From Isochrysis galbana (Eukaryota > Haptophyta > Isochrysidales > Isochrysidaceae): a stretch of 64,000 bases of DNA. A model generated the notes under the pieces. That model did no database searches. It worked only from the letters and a program-made list of their open reading frames with translations, and had not been told where the DNA came from. Where the stretch lies: NCBI GenBank assembly GCA_018136815.1, contig CM030931.1, positions 5,400,148 through 5,464,147 of the forward strand, read 5' to 3'. A program made the translations under genes and the position numbers. Of this stretch, positions 53,824 through 64,000 are shown piece after piece. Every line of letters starts with the position of its first letter. Within the stretch, counting starts at the first letter, position 1.

Positions 53824-55535
53824 TCGGTCAGACACATCATCCCCGCCAGGAGGGTCTATCCGTGAGGGTTTGCCGACGGACGAGCTACCTATCCGATGGC
53901 CGGCGTTGCGTGAGGTAGAGCGTGTTCGCGATTACCGTTTCATCACCGCCTTGCGCCACGGTGCTCCCTAGTGCGAGTTCACATGAGGGACTCTCACATC
54001 AGTGTAGACGCGTGGCTTGCTCGCTTGGGAGGGGGCCTTGGAGACGCGTCGGGGCAGGGATGGTGGCAGAGAGAAGCTGCAAACGCAGCCAGACATGTCG
54101 TGTTGAAGTGGCGCGACGCGGCGCAGTGGCGCAATGCTGGCAACAAGGTTGCCGTCTTATTTGCTTCGTGAGGCGCCAAGTAATCCGCTAGACCCTGTCT
54201 GAGAAGCCACGTGCACGCATGTGTGCATGCCGGCGGGAGCGCGAGCGCTTTGGGGGAGCCGAATGCCTATGCGTAGGCGATGCTCCATGTGTGTTGGTGG
54301 GGGCCGCTTCACCGCACGCACATTGCACGTGAAGAGAGTGTGTTGCGGGCCAGCTTTTCGGCATAGTTGTGTGTTCTGTGTGTGTACACATAATGTGTGA
54401 GGAAGAGCGTAGTGTGTGCTTTTACGGTGTGGCTGGCGGGTAGCGTGGGTCGCAATTGGTCTGTGTACATGATTGGATTTGCGGCAGAGCTTAGACTAGC
54501 GTTGCGCGGAGGGAAGCGGCGCGTAACCATAAGCAATAAAACGCCACTTTGGAGCGCTAGGCTGCATCAATCGGGGCGCGAGCCACACCTCAAGTGCGAA
54601 TGAAGGCTAATCTGCATATGCGTTTGTTGAAAAAAAAACTCTCAAAGTTCTCGCCTCGCGCGTGGCCTTGGACCTTTAGTTAGTAGCCACGCCCTTACTC
54701 CTTCCTCTTCCTCTACCTCTCCCCCCGCTCAACCTGCCTTGCGGCGACGGCGGCGTGGCCTTGGCCTTGGACCTCTAGCCTATGCTTGCTGTAGTTGATT
54801 GAAGTCTTGCGCACGCAGCTGGTGCTTTCTACTTTCTGCTACCAAGATAGGCGAATGGACGGTATGTCTTGACATTGTCGATGCCATTGTGCACTTTGCG
54901 CCCGTTCCGAGATCATAAAATGTGGTTTATGATCTCCGACTGGGGCTCGTTTAATGGCCCCCAGCGGCTCCGAGGCAGGGATGAGCGCTCTAGCTCTTCT
55001 AGGCGCCAGACTCGACGTCGACGACTTCAGCCGGAGCCGGAGCGCCGGGCAGCCGGAGCGAGCCCATCCTTAGCCCTTCGCATTTCGGCGCTCCGTTGAT
55101 GATTATACCTCGAGGCAACTGCAACATGCAGCACCTCGCAAGGTACTTCGCCGCTTAAGAGACACGCGAGGTACAACCAATTCCAATCGACAAGACCGGA
55201 AGCATCACAAATTATTGTAACTTACTTCAACTCGACCGTACACGTCAGATACAGTGTATGCTTGCAACGGAGCCATGACAAACGCTGCTAGCTCCCCTCC
55301 GCCCTCCAACACTAACTCGACATCAAAAGCAATGATTGTTGCAATGCCAGTCATGCGCATTGTTGACCTCCGTCTCCGTGCATTTGTAACTCTTCACATA
55401 TCAATAGAGAATTGGAGGAAGCACGCACGAAGATGCTAGTTCCAAATTTTACCAGGCGAACCCAGCTGCGGCACACCCTCCACTAACCACGCATGCTGTG
55501 CCGTGACCATGCGAATTCACACTATGGAGGCGGAT
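53824..55535. other. Intergenic, nothing recognised
   Basis: About 1.7 kb with no supported gene. A block GGCCTTGGACCT(T/C)TAG occurs twice (54664-54680, 54760-54776), and TTCACACTATGGA is directly repeated at 55515-55528 and 55534-55547 across the 3' end of the DUF1995 gene. Confidence 0.4.
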
Positions 55536-56925
55536 TCACACTATGGAATCGAATTCAGTCGTACGAAACGGCACATTGGCCTCCTGCAAGGCTTCTTCCA
55601 CTTGCTGATAGGTTGGGCGAACATCCAACGCTAGTAGAGGCGTCCATTGCTCGTCCTGCACGCCCTGCCGGTAGAAGGCCGTCCAGCCGTACGGGTAGGA
55701 GAGCTGGAGGCAGATAATCGATCCACGGCAACGGTACTGTGCAAGGGTATACGCGTCGATAAAGCCAAGCTCGTCAAGCTTGGCCTCCGTGGCAGCCTTA
55801 CCGCCAAGGAAGCTGCCAAGGGAACCAAGGAATCCGCCCTTGCGCGAAAGTGCGTCCAAGGGGTCGTCGCGCTCCTTCCACTGAGGGTTGATCAAAAGAA
55901 CCGGTCGGGAGCCCGCCGAGCTGGAGACCTCCGACACGCGCTCAATCTGTTCGGCGGACGGCTGGACGAAGCCGACAGTGTCATCTTGGGGGCGCGAGCT
56001 CTGGGCCATCCAGACCGACTCCCCATCAACTCCAGACTCGTCCAGCCGTTGCTCCTTGAGCGAGGGTGGTACACCTGCGACAGAGACGCCAAGCTTTTGC
56101 AGCAGCTCTCGCGCGAGTGGCGAGCACGTGGCGTACAGCTGCATGATGCCTCCGACCCACGACTCATCAGGTGGCGTGAGCTCGCCATCGCGCGGAAGAA
56201 AGAGGCGCAGGATCAGCCGATTCCTTCCCTCCTCGCGCGCCCGGCTCACCGCAGCCACAGCCTGCTCGATCATCTGCGCCTTGTTGGCGGGCGGCACGAC
56301 CTGCGGTCAAGAGAAGACAAACCTCAGCTGAGACCGCCGGAGCGCCAGGGCGCCGGAAGGAAAGTGGAGATGCTCAAACTGGCAAGGCAAAGCAATGTAT
56401 TGCCGCCCCTGTGCCTTCTCCATACACCTACTCATCTTCCTCCATCTGTTTAGAGGGTGGGATAGGGCGAAGCACGGAGAGGGACAGAAGAAGAATAGGT
56501 GAGGCCGAGGGGGGCCATGGAGGGGAGAGTGACAGACAGGCAACGTGGGAGCGCGCAAGAGAGAGGGCGGAGAGAGAGGAAAGAGAACAGTGTATAGATA
56601 GAAGGACAGGGAGCGATAGAGAAGGAGGAAGGGGTTGGAGGTGGGGGGGAGTGGGGGGGCGGAAGAGTGAGAGAAAGAGGAGAAGGAGAGGGAGAGGCAG
56701 AGAGCGAGAGAGAGAGAGCGAGAGAGAGGGAGAGGCGAGGGGGGGGGGGGGAGAGAGAGGGAGGCCGTTTTGAGACGAGTGGGGGCTGACCTGCGGTGTG
56801 AAGTTGGGTGGCTTGATGGCGAGTGCAGCACCGCCTTCGCTCGCCACAAGTGAGCGCGAGCGCAATGGGACGCTCGGCACCAGCAGTGCCGCCGCCGCCG
56901 TCAGCAGGAGAGTGTTGTACACCAT
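55536..56925 (-). CDS. DUF1995-domain protein, probably plastid
   Basis: Two exons, 56925..56791 and 56300..55536 (490-bp intron GTCAGC...CGCAG, phase 0), 299 residues. Leader MVYNTLLLTAAAALLVPSVP is signal-like with Arg/Ser following, as in bipartite plastid-targeting peptides. The domain reads as DUF1995: NKAQMIEQAVAAVSRARE, GRNRLILRLFLP, TPPDESWVGGIMQLYATCSP, ARELLQKL, then SRPVLLINPQW (the PxW block), FIDAYTLAQYRCRGSIICLQ and YPYGWTAFYR. In plants this family includes photosystem assembly factors (LPA3-like); activity unknown. The intron is filled by a purine-rich tract (56500-56760). A CT leader precedes the start on the coding strand. Confidence 0.85.
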
Positions 56926-57348
56926 CTCCTGGGGGAGGGAGGGGGGGGGGGAAGAGCGGGGAGAGAGGGAAGGGGAGAGAGAGGAGAGAGAGAGAGAGGG
57001 GGGGAGAGAGAGAGAGAGAGAGAGAAAGGACAGAAGAGAGTAGACAGAAGAGAGAGAGGAGAGAAAAGAAAATTTCCCGCTTGTGTCGCTCAAGGGAATC
57101 TTCCCAGAAAGTGCAAGTAGAGGTTCCTTGGTTCTCGGATCCCTTCCATTCTATGATTATAGCAAGTGATTTCACATGAACGAACGAACGAACGGACGGA
57201 CGAACGAACGAACGAACGAGGCTGTGCGCCTCCGTCTCTCCACTGTGTTCTCTCTCCTCTTCTCTCCTTCTCTCCTCTCTCCTCTCCCACTCTCCTCTCA
57301 TTTTCTCTAAGCGCTTAGTGTGTGCTCCTATCCTGCTCCACTCGCGCG
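56926..57348. other. Divergent promoter region between DUF1995 and DUF6687 genes
   Basis: GA tract 56935-57065 (CT on the sense strand of the left gene), a short GAAC/GGAC tandem run (57178-57220), and a CT-rich leader (57232-57308) for the right gene. Both starts lie within 425 bp, so regulatory sequence is probably shared. Confidence 0.55.
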
Positions 57349-58434
57349 ATGGCGGCGCGGGGGGCTCTCTCTCTCTCTCTCAGCCTCGCTGCCCTCAGTG
57401 TGCCGACGGACGCGCTTGCACGGGAGTTCCTGTATGTGACGTACGGCGAGCGCGCGCCCTCCGCCGGAGGGCGTCTCTCGCTCTCCTGCGATGGGCTGGT
57501 TGCTGGCTGCGAGCTGCAGCTGAGCCACTGGCCTTCCAACCGCACGCCAAAGGAGCTCTACGCAGACACCTCGACTGAGATCGCGCTCAACCTCGCCCGC
57601 GCACGGCAGAGGGGCGAGTACGCGGCCTTTGACGACGCGCTCATCCTCAACAACCACTACGATACCGACGGTGTGCTCTCCGTCTTTGCGTGCCTGCAGC
57701 CAGAGGAGGCGCTCCGCCACGGTACGCTGCTCACAGAGGCGGCTGCGGCGGGCGACTTTGGCGAGTGGGCCTCCGAACGTGGGATCAAACTTGATGCCGC
57801 CCTCGAGGCACTGGCGGCTGGCTGTGATGATGAAGGCGTCCGTTATGCTGAAGCTCTGGAACGACTTCCACGGCTGATCGAGGCTGTGCTGCACTCCGAC
57901 GAGGGGCGTCATGTCGCCGAAGAAGAGCTCTGGAAGGAAGGTTGGGAAGCGGCGATCGCTGGCCGGGAAGCTTTAAGTAATGGTGCTGCGAGCTTGGAGC
58001 TTGATGGCCATGTTGCCATCCTCTACGAGCCAGTGCAGGGGCCACGAATTTCGGCGCCTGCTCTGCACGCCGCCCTTGCGCAACTCGAAGGACCGCCTTG
58101 CACACGTGTGCTTAGGGTCGCTGCGTCAGTCGCTCATTCCGAAGGAAGTCGGCCAATGTACCGCTACGAATACGAGAAGCCGGGTCACGGTTGGTGCGAT
58201 CGTCTCGTCTCACGGCGCATTGTCCCAGCTGCCGATGGAGAGCAGCTCTCTCATCGTTTGAATTCCGTGCTCCCATTGTCCAGATCTGGCACGGCCCCAT
58301 TCCTGAAAGGCGGTAGCTCAGGCTTGGTTTCTCTCTGTCACACGCCCGAGCCCGTGGAAATTGGGGTAGAATTCATCACCTGTGCACTCCGCGACTTGGA
58401 TGCAGGGTGTTCTGTGTCCGCTTTGCACGACTAG
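57349..58434 (+). CDS. DUF6687-like protein with signal peptide
   Basis: A single intronless frame of 361 residues, ATG 57349 chosen because it gives a signal peptide (SLSLSLAALSVPTDALA). Recognisable block: LSHWPSNRTPKELYADTSTE (His/Trp and acidic residues), then DALILNNHYDTDGVLSVFAC with the HYDTDG motif, and ACLQPEEALRHGTLLTEAA and GDFGEW. This matches my memory of the DUF6687 family, whose HxDxDG motif suggests metal binding or a phosphoesterase-like fold; that is inference. The C-terminal 150 residues are less conserved-looking and end normally at TAG. No neighbour explains its role. Confidence 0.7.
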   Translation: MAARGALSLSLSLAALSVPTDALAREFLYVTYGERAPSAGGRLSLSCDGLVAGCELQLSHWPSNRTPKELYADTSTEIALNLARARQRGEYAAFDDALILNNHYDTDGVLSVFACLQPEEALRHGTLLTEAAAAGDFGEWASERGIKLDAALEALAAGCDDEGVRYAEALERLPRLIEAVLHSDEGRHVAEEELWKEGWEAAIAGREALSNGAASLELDGHVAILYEPVQGPRISAPALHAALAQLEGPPCTRVLRVAASVAHSEGSRPMYRYEYEKPGHGWCDRLVSRRIVPAADGEQLSHRLNSVLPLSRSGTAPFLKGGSSGLVSLCHTPEPVEIGVEFITCALRDLDAGCSVSALHD

Positions 58435-58626
58435 AGGTGATGAGGAAATGGTGATGGCCCTTCCTCCCCGATGTAGAAGGTTGTGTATAGTGGGGTCCCT
58501 TGCGACGCAGCCTTCAGCACGCTTTTTGGTAACATATTTAGTGGGCACATACCTCACCGTCGTATCATGAACCACTTGGCGACTTAAGGACCAAGAAGAT
58601 GGCCGATGCTCAAAATTCAAAACGTT

Positions 58627-58740
58627 GAACTATCGTCAGACGATAGGGTCATGGTCATGGGGCGCGCGCGCCGCTACCCTCCTCTCCCGCCGCTGGCCGC
58701 CCAGGCCTCCAGCGCGGGCGGCATCAGCTCAACGTGAGTG
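58627..58740 (+). mobile_element. Hairpin/MERA-type retroelement 5' end (class I), degenerate
   Basis: Stem CTATCGT/ACGATAG around CAG (58630-58646), linker GGTC, ATG at 58651 and 58657 (ATGGGGCGCGCGCGCC). The frame MGRARRYPPLPPLAA stops after 25 codons. 3' end not found. The element lies 190 bp after the DUF6687 gene. Confidence 0.55.
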
Positions 58741-60196
58741 GGCTGAGCTCTGGTCGTCGCAGGATTGGTACCTTAGACATGTGGTGGCCCGCGACATGGG
58801 TCAGCTGGGAGGTACTCCCGCAGGCGTGTCGGGCATCGTGCGACGGCTCACGACGGAGGGCCCGCGCGGGGGGGGGGGAGGAGCAATGGAGGACCTCACT
58901 CAGAGTGCCCGACTTTGGGCGGCTCTGACGAGACTCAATGGGTGAGCTCCGAACCTCCGCGGCCAGATGGACTGAGGGGACACTATGCCCGAGGGCTGCG
59001 CACCGAGCACCGATTTCGGGCAACGGGTGCCCACCGTTGGGCCGAGAGGGCCGCCATGGCGGGGAAATCCAAGACCAAAAGCGTTCAATTATCCCCATCC
59101 CTGCTGACACCTTTCATTGTCACCTGGAGGTTACTTGAGTCAACTTGACACTTCACATGTTGAAACACACACGTGGTCTGACTCCATTCACTCGATTTGG
59201 GGCAGGGTGGATATATCGTTGAAATCACGATATCTCATGATATCCCATGTTGGTTTTCCCCTCCAAAGAAAATTGATCGACTTCCTTTGAAAGCGATCGT
59301 TTCTTTTTTTCCGTCAAGAGCCTGGTGCGCGCTTTCAGAACTGCCCCCTCTCCCTCCGCGCTCGCCACTTCTCCCGCGCATTCTGACACCCCGCGCATTT
59401 CGACACTGCCGCCCCACCCGCACGGCCCCCCTCCGCCCGCCGCTCATCGACGCCACTTCCTCTCCACCTTCTTCTCCCTTCCCTCCGCCGCCGCGCTTCC
59501 TCTCTCTCTCTCTCTCCACTGTGCACTCTCCGGCCTCTCTGCTCTTCCCACCCGCCTCCCTCGCCTCGCGTCGTTCTCTTCCAACAACAGTGTCCGTCTT
59601 GGTCACCAGGGTACAGAACCCCCGTCTTGTTCTGCAGACTCGAGTGTGTCATCCTTTCGAATAATGAAGTCATACTTTGGTGTGTTGTCCGGCAGCCCCC
59701 CCCCCCCATACCTCTTTCGAAGAATTTGACCGTGACGGCCGAGTACAAGTTAGATCACAAGACCTTCGGGACGCTCGCTCGCCTCTCTCTCTCTCTCTCT
59801 CGGCGCGCGCTGTCTGTCACTGTGGTGGACACCTCCAACCCAATCCACGGCTCCGTCCACGAAGGTCCCCTGCTCCACCCCCACACACACGTTTCGCCAT
59901 GACTACAACGGCAGCACCACCAGACAACAGGTACGCTTACTTGGGGACACACACACACACACAGGGGGGCCCGTACTGAGCTGGTGATCCCACCACTAGC
60001 GCGAACAGGACTTGCCAAGCAGACGCTTTGCGCGTTGTTGCAGCGGTGGCGGTTCGGTCGTGTGCTTTGGATGCCCGAAGGGGAGCTCACGTGGTGGGCT
60101 CCCGAGCGCGCGTACACCAACTGGCACAGCCTCTGTGCATGGCACCACTCTTTCAACGGCACCATCTACGCCTCGGGCACCGACGATGGGCAGTGG
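58741..60196. other. Intergenic; one weak candidate exon pair near 59899-60200
   Basis: Mostly nothing recognisable; CT run at 59787-59806, CA repeat at 59949-59961. A possible gene start MTTTAAPPDN (59899) with donor GTACGC and acceptor before 60042 would open a Ser/Gly/Pro-rich frame that runs into the minisatellite. Not convincing as a protein. Confidence 0.3.
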
Positions 60197-60397
60197 TGTG
60201 CGCCTCCCACGTCAGGAAATCCTCTTGAGTGGGTATGCGCCTCCCATGGTGGGTAGAACCCTCGAAGTGTGCACTTCGTAATGCCCACTTCTGTGGTAGG
60301 AGACAGGATTCTGCCTACCATGGGTGTGCGCCTCCCACGTCAGGAAATCCTCTTGAGTGGGTGTGCGCCTCCCACGTCAGGAAATCCTCTTGAGTGG
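60197..60397 (+). repeat. Direct repeat of about 38 bp, three copies
   Basis: GTGTGCGCCTCCCACGTCAG followed by GAAATCCTCTTGAGTGG occurs at 60197, 60324 and 60361; the last two are in tandem. It forms the left edge of the minisatellite. Confidence 0.9.
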
Positions 60398-60404
60398 TCG
60401 TGCC

Positions 60405-61182
60405 CACCCAAGCTCCCACCCAAGCTCCAACCCCACCCAAGCTCCCACCCAAGCTCCCACCCAAGCTCCAACCCCACTCAAGCTCCAACCCCACCCAAGC
60501 TCCCCACCCAAGCTCGCACCCAAGCTCCAACCCCACTCAAGCTCCAACCCCACCCAAGCTCCCACCCAAGCTCCCACCCAAGCTCCAACCCCAAGCTCCA
60601 ACCCCAAGCTCCAACCCCACCCAAGCTCCAACCCCACCCAAGCTCCAACCCCACCCAAGCTCCAACCCCACCCAAGCTCAAGCTCCAACCCCACCCAAGC
60701 TCGCACCCAAGCTCCAACCCCACCCAAGCTCCAACCCCACCCAAGCTCCCCACCCAAGCTCGCACCCAAGCTCCAACCCCACCCAAGCTCCAACCCCACC
60801 CAAGCTCAAGCTCCAACCCCACCCAAGCTCCAACCCACCCAAGCTCCAACCCCACCCAAGCTCAAACTCCAACCCCACCCAAGCTCGCACCCAAGCTCCA
60901 ACCCCACCCAAGCTCCAACCCTACCCAAGCTCCCCACCCAAGCTCGCACCCAAGCTCCAACCCCACCCAAGCTCCAACCCCACCCAAGCTCCAACCCCAC
61001 CCAAGCTCCCACCCAAGCTCCAACCCCACCCAAGCTCCAACCCCACCCAAGCTCCAACCCCACCCAAGCTCCAACCCCACCCAAGCTCCAACCCCACCCA
61101 CTAAGCTCCAACCCCAACCCCACCCAAGCTCCAACCCCACTCAAGCTCCAACCCCACCCAAGCTCCAACCCCACCCAAGCTC
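60405..61182 (+). repeat. 17-bp minisatellite, C-rich orientation
   Basis: About 45 units of the type CCAAGCTCCAACCCCAC, with shorter variants lacking the CCAAC part (CCCAAGCTC). Because 17 is not a multiple of three and the unit lacks stops, all three frames are open and repeat with a 17-residue period, giving long but meaningless Pro/Ser/Thr/Gln/Lys ORFs. Confidence 0.95.
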
Positions 61183-61189
61183 CTTGGTG

Positions 61190-63222
61190 GCTGGGGCGAA
61201 GGTGTTGGTCGGAGGGTTGGAGCTTTTGGGAGTCGGAGCTTGGGTTGGGTGGGGTTGGGTGGGGTTGGGTGGGGTTGGGTGGGGTGGGGTTGGGTGGGGT
61301 TGGGTGGGGTTGGGTGGGGTTGGGTGGGGTTGGGTGGGGTTGGGTGGGGTTGGGTGGGGTTGGGTGGGGTTGGGTGGGGTTGGAAGCTTGGGTTGGAGCT
61401 GGGGCGAAGGTGTTGGTCGAGGAGGGGTGGAGCCTTTTGGGAGTCGGAGCTTGAGTGGGGTTGGGTGGAGTTGGTCGGAGGCTTTTGGGAGTCGGAGCTT
61501 GGTTGGGTCGAGCTTGAGGTTGGAGCTGGGGCGAAGGTGTTGGTCGAGGAGGGTTGGAGCCTTTTGGGAGTCGGAGCTTGAGTGGGGTTGGGTGGAGTTG
61601 GTCGGAGGCTTTTGGGAGTCGGAGCTTGGTTGGGTCGAGCTTGGGTTGGAGCTGGGGCGAAGGTGTTGGTCGAGGAGGGTTGGAGTCTTTTGGGAGTCGG
61701 AGCTTGAGTGGGGTTGGGTGGAGTTGGTCGGAGGCTTTTGGGAGTCGGAGCTTGGTTGGGTCGAGCTTGGGTTGGAGCTTGGGTGGGGCTTGGGTGGGGT
61801 TGAAGCTCGGAAGCTTGGCTGGGGTGAAGGTGTTGGTCGGAGGGTTGGAGCTTTTGGGAGTCGGAGCTTGGGTTGGAGCTCGGGTGGTTGGGTGGGTCGG
61901 AAGGAGGGTTGGAGCTTGGGTGGGGTTGCAGCTTGAGTGGGGAGCTTGAGCTTGGGTGGGTTGGAGCTTGGGCTTGGGTGGAGTTGGAGCTTGGGTGGTT
62001 CGGAGCTTGGATGGTTCGGAGCTTGGGTGGTTCGGAGCTTGGGTGGGTGGAGCTTGGGTGAGGTTAGAGCTTGGGTTGGAGCTTGGCTGGGGCGAAGGTC
62101 GGAGGAGCTTGGGTGGTTCGGAGCTTGGGTGGTTCGGAGCTTGGGTGGTTCGGAGCTTGGGTGGGGTTGGAGCTTGGGTGGGGTTGGAGCTTGGGTGGGG
62201 TTGGAGCTTGGGTGGGGTTGGAGCTTGAGTGGGGTTGGAGCTGAGTGGGATTCGGAGCTTGGGTGGGGTTGGAGCTTGGGTGGGGTTGGAGCTTGAGTGG
62301 GGTTGGAGCTGAGTGGGATTCGGAGCTTGGGTGGGGTTGGTTAGAGCTTGGCTGGGGTTGGAGCTTGGGTGGGGTTGGAGCTTGGGCTTGGGTGGGTCGG
62401 AGGAGGGTTGGAGCTTGGGTGGGGTTGGAGCTTGGGCTTGGGTGGGTCGGAAGGAGGGTTGGAGCTTGGGTGGGGTTGCAGCTTGAGTGGGGAGCTTGAG
62501 CTTGGGTGGGTTGGAGCTTGGGTGGAGTTGGAGCTTGGGTGGTTCGGAGCTTGGATGGTTCGGAGCTTGGGTGGTTCGGAGCTTGGGTGGGTGGAGCTTG
62601 GGTGAGGTTAGAGCTTGGGCTTGGGTTGGAGCTTGGCTGGGGCGAAGGTCGGAGGAGCTTGGGTGGTTCGGAGCTTGGGTGGTTCGGAGCTTGGGTGGTT
62701 CGGAGCTTGGGTGGGGTTGGAGCTTGGGTGGGGTTGGAGCTTGGGTGGGGTTGGAGCTTGGGTGGGGTTGGAGCTTGGGTGGGGTTGGAGCTTGGGTGGG
62801 GTTGGAGCTTGAGTGGGGTTGGAGCTGAGTGGGATTCGGAGCTTGGGTGGGGTTGGTTAGAGCTTGGGTGGGGTTGGAGCTTGGGTGGGGTTGGAGCTTG
62901 GGTGGAGTTGGAGCTTGGGTGGGCTGGGGCGAAGGTCGTAGGAGGGTTGGAGCTTGGGTGGGCTGGGGCGAATGTGGGAGGAGGGGTGGAGCTTGGGTGG
63001 TTCGGAGTTTGGATGGTTCGGAGCTTGGGTGGTGGGTGGAGCTTGGGTGAGGTTAGAGCTTGGGTTGGAGCTTGGCTGGGGCGAAGGTCGGAGGAGCTTG
63101 GGTGGTTCGGAGCTTGGGTGGTTCGGAGCTTGGGTGGTTCGGAGCTTGGGTGGGGTTGGAGCTTGAGTGGGGTTGGAGCTTGTGTGGGGTTGGAGCTTGG
63201 GTGGGGTTGGAGCTTGGGGGGG
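61190..63222 (-). repeat. Same minisatellite in opposite orientation, with higher-order structure
   Basis: Units GGTTGGAGCTTGGGTGG, the reverse complement of the left array. Subregions: pure GGTTGGGTGG (61245-61380); a higher-order block with CTTTTGGGAGTCGGAGCTTG repeated eight times (61224-61870); and a 550-bp higher-order repeat (61912-62461 and 62462-63010, marked by GCAGCTTGAGTGGGGAGCTT at 61928 and 62478). Ends in a G run (63211-63232). Confidence 0.95.
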
Positions 63223-63314
63223 GGGGGGGGGGGTCGCCCTTCCCCCGTGCCCCGCCCCCGTGCCCATCGTCTCCCCGCCCCCCCCCCCCCCCACACACAC
63301 ACCACACCAGTCGG

Positions 63315-64000
63315 ATGAGGACTGCTGCGCCCAGTGGTGCCAGTGGTCCTCCACTGGGCCTCGACGATCTGCCCATCGAGCTGCTCTCGGAGGTCTTCCG
63401 CGTGCTCGCGTGCGACACCGTCACTGTGAGTCACCATCTACATCATTTCGAAGAAGAAGCACATGTCGGCGAGGGGAATCACATGGGGCAACTTCCATCC
63501 AGTGGGAACGGATTCCAGATGTTTTAGGGCCGAATTTTATTTAACCCATCGAAAAGCGTCTTGTCCAAGAAGTGCAGAAGCGCCAGCCTCTAGAGAGAGT
63601 AGAGATTAGTCGAAAGTAGCAGCTCGATGTATCTTTAAATATACTACTATTTCTCTCTTCTTGGAACCGCCGCAGCCTGGAGAGCTCTCCCTCCCCCCGC
63701 TCTCACCTCCCGTCCCCTCCCTCCCTCTCCCTCCGCCTCTCTCCCTCCCTCCCTCCCTCCCCCCCTGCCCCTCCCCTCCCCCTCCCCCCCGTGTGCTCTC
63801 GAGACACCGATGCCTCTCTCAAGCTCAGCGTCTGCCGCGAGCGTGCTCCACCGTCCTCCGCTCCGCCCGGCGTCTGCCGCTGGCCGCTCGTATTCGGCCA
63901 CGTTTCTAACTGCGAACCTGACGTTGCAGCGGCCCGAGAAGCGGCCGCACCACACGCGCAAGCCGCGCAGGCCCTTCAGCGCAGCGCTCGACGACGGAGC
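63315..64000 (+). CDS. F-box protein, first exon (gene runs off the window)
   Basis: ATG 63315, exon 1 to 63425 (37 residues) with donor GTGAGT, phase 0. It contains the opening of an F-box: LDDLPIELLSEVFRVLACDTVT, the Leu-Pro and following helix that bind Skp1. F-box proteins recruit substrates to SCF ubiquitin ligases. The next exon should hold the rest of the F-box (A-S-L..V-C-R); a candidate after the acceptor at about 63796 reads ASLKLSVCRERA, and another acceptor lies at about 63930, but neither is certain. A poly-C tract (63278-63292) precedes the start and a CT/C tract (63690-63790) fills the intron. Confidence 0.6.

Noticed and set aside
59899-60240. Two-exon candidate gene MTTTAAPPDN... 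joined to a Ser/Gly/Pro-rich frame
   Set aside because: Splice sites are acceptable but the product has no recognisable domain and runs into the repeat array.
60269-61936. A 555-residue ORF and several 100-450 residue ORFs over the minisatellite
   Set aside because: The 17-bp unit has no stop in any frame, so all frames are open on both strands; the products are periodic low complexity.

Overview
The window is nuclear DNA from a eukaryote, most likely a photosynthetic alga with a secondary plastid (a haptophyte-like lineage is my best guess, by inference only). The reasons are GC-rich protein genes with short GT-AG introns (mostly 80-350 bp), a mitochondrial pyruvate dehydrogenase subunit beside plastid-type proteins (DUF1995, SET/LSMT-like, CbxX-type AAA+), a selenoprotein MsrB, long GA/CT and poly-C tracts, and several kinds of retroelement. 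There are no bacterial-style operons. Each host gene stands alone, and many starts sit just downstream of a pyrimidine-rich tract on the coding strand.

Layout of recognisable host genes: agmatinase (1-585, -, cut by the window edge); a two-domain NTF2/lumazine-binding-like protein (5516-6826, +); a pentameric ligand-gated ion channel with a Notch-type LNR module and an EF-hand-like tail (9285-12205, -); a Sec14/CRAL-TRIO protein (about 18326-20352, +); a 15-exon CAP-Gly plus tandem CbxX/CfxQ AAA+ protein (24783-29285, -); a cytochrome b561-like membrane protein (about 30117-31170, +); a SET-domain protein (31775-33713, -); a small membrane protein with WRG repeats (39127-39714, +); a Sec-containing MsrB (44955-45425, -); PDH E1 beta (50818-53823, +); a DUF1995 protein (55536-56925, -); a DUF6687-like protein (57349-58434, +); and the start of an F-box protein (63315 to the edge, +). 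For most of these I solved exon borders by reading frame and family alignment, and the phases close.

The space between genes is mostly mobile DNA: Ty3/gypsy, Ty1/copia and hAT fragments, a TIR element, and above all a group of at least ten retroelement copies that share one 5' architecture. Each begins with a short hairpin of 6-9 bp whose stem sequence differs between copies but stays paired. The hairpin is followed within about 4-14 nt by an ATG and, in eight of the ten, a product beginning MERA, MDRA or MGRA. Four copies are bounded by 17-19 bp target-site duplications that place the hairpin 3-4 nt from the element's 5' end. One is a 3.5 kb LINE that has lost its reverse transcriptase. Two are 1.15 kb copies in inverted orientation around a host gene. 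I regard this shared 5' end as the best candidate for something undescribed.

The last 4 kb before the F-box gene are a 17-bp minisatellite that switches strand at about 61185, giving a large fold-back. Three AT-richer islands (2810-3480, 4391-4789, 42948-43265) carry unrecognised ORFs unlike their surroundings. Family assignments come from motif reading only; no database search was possible.
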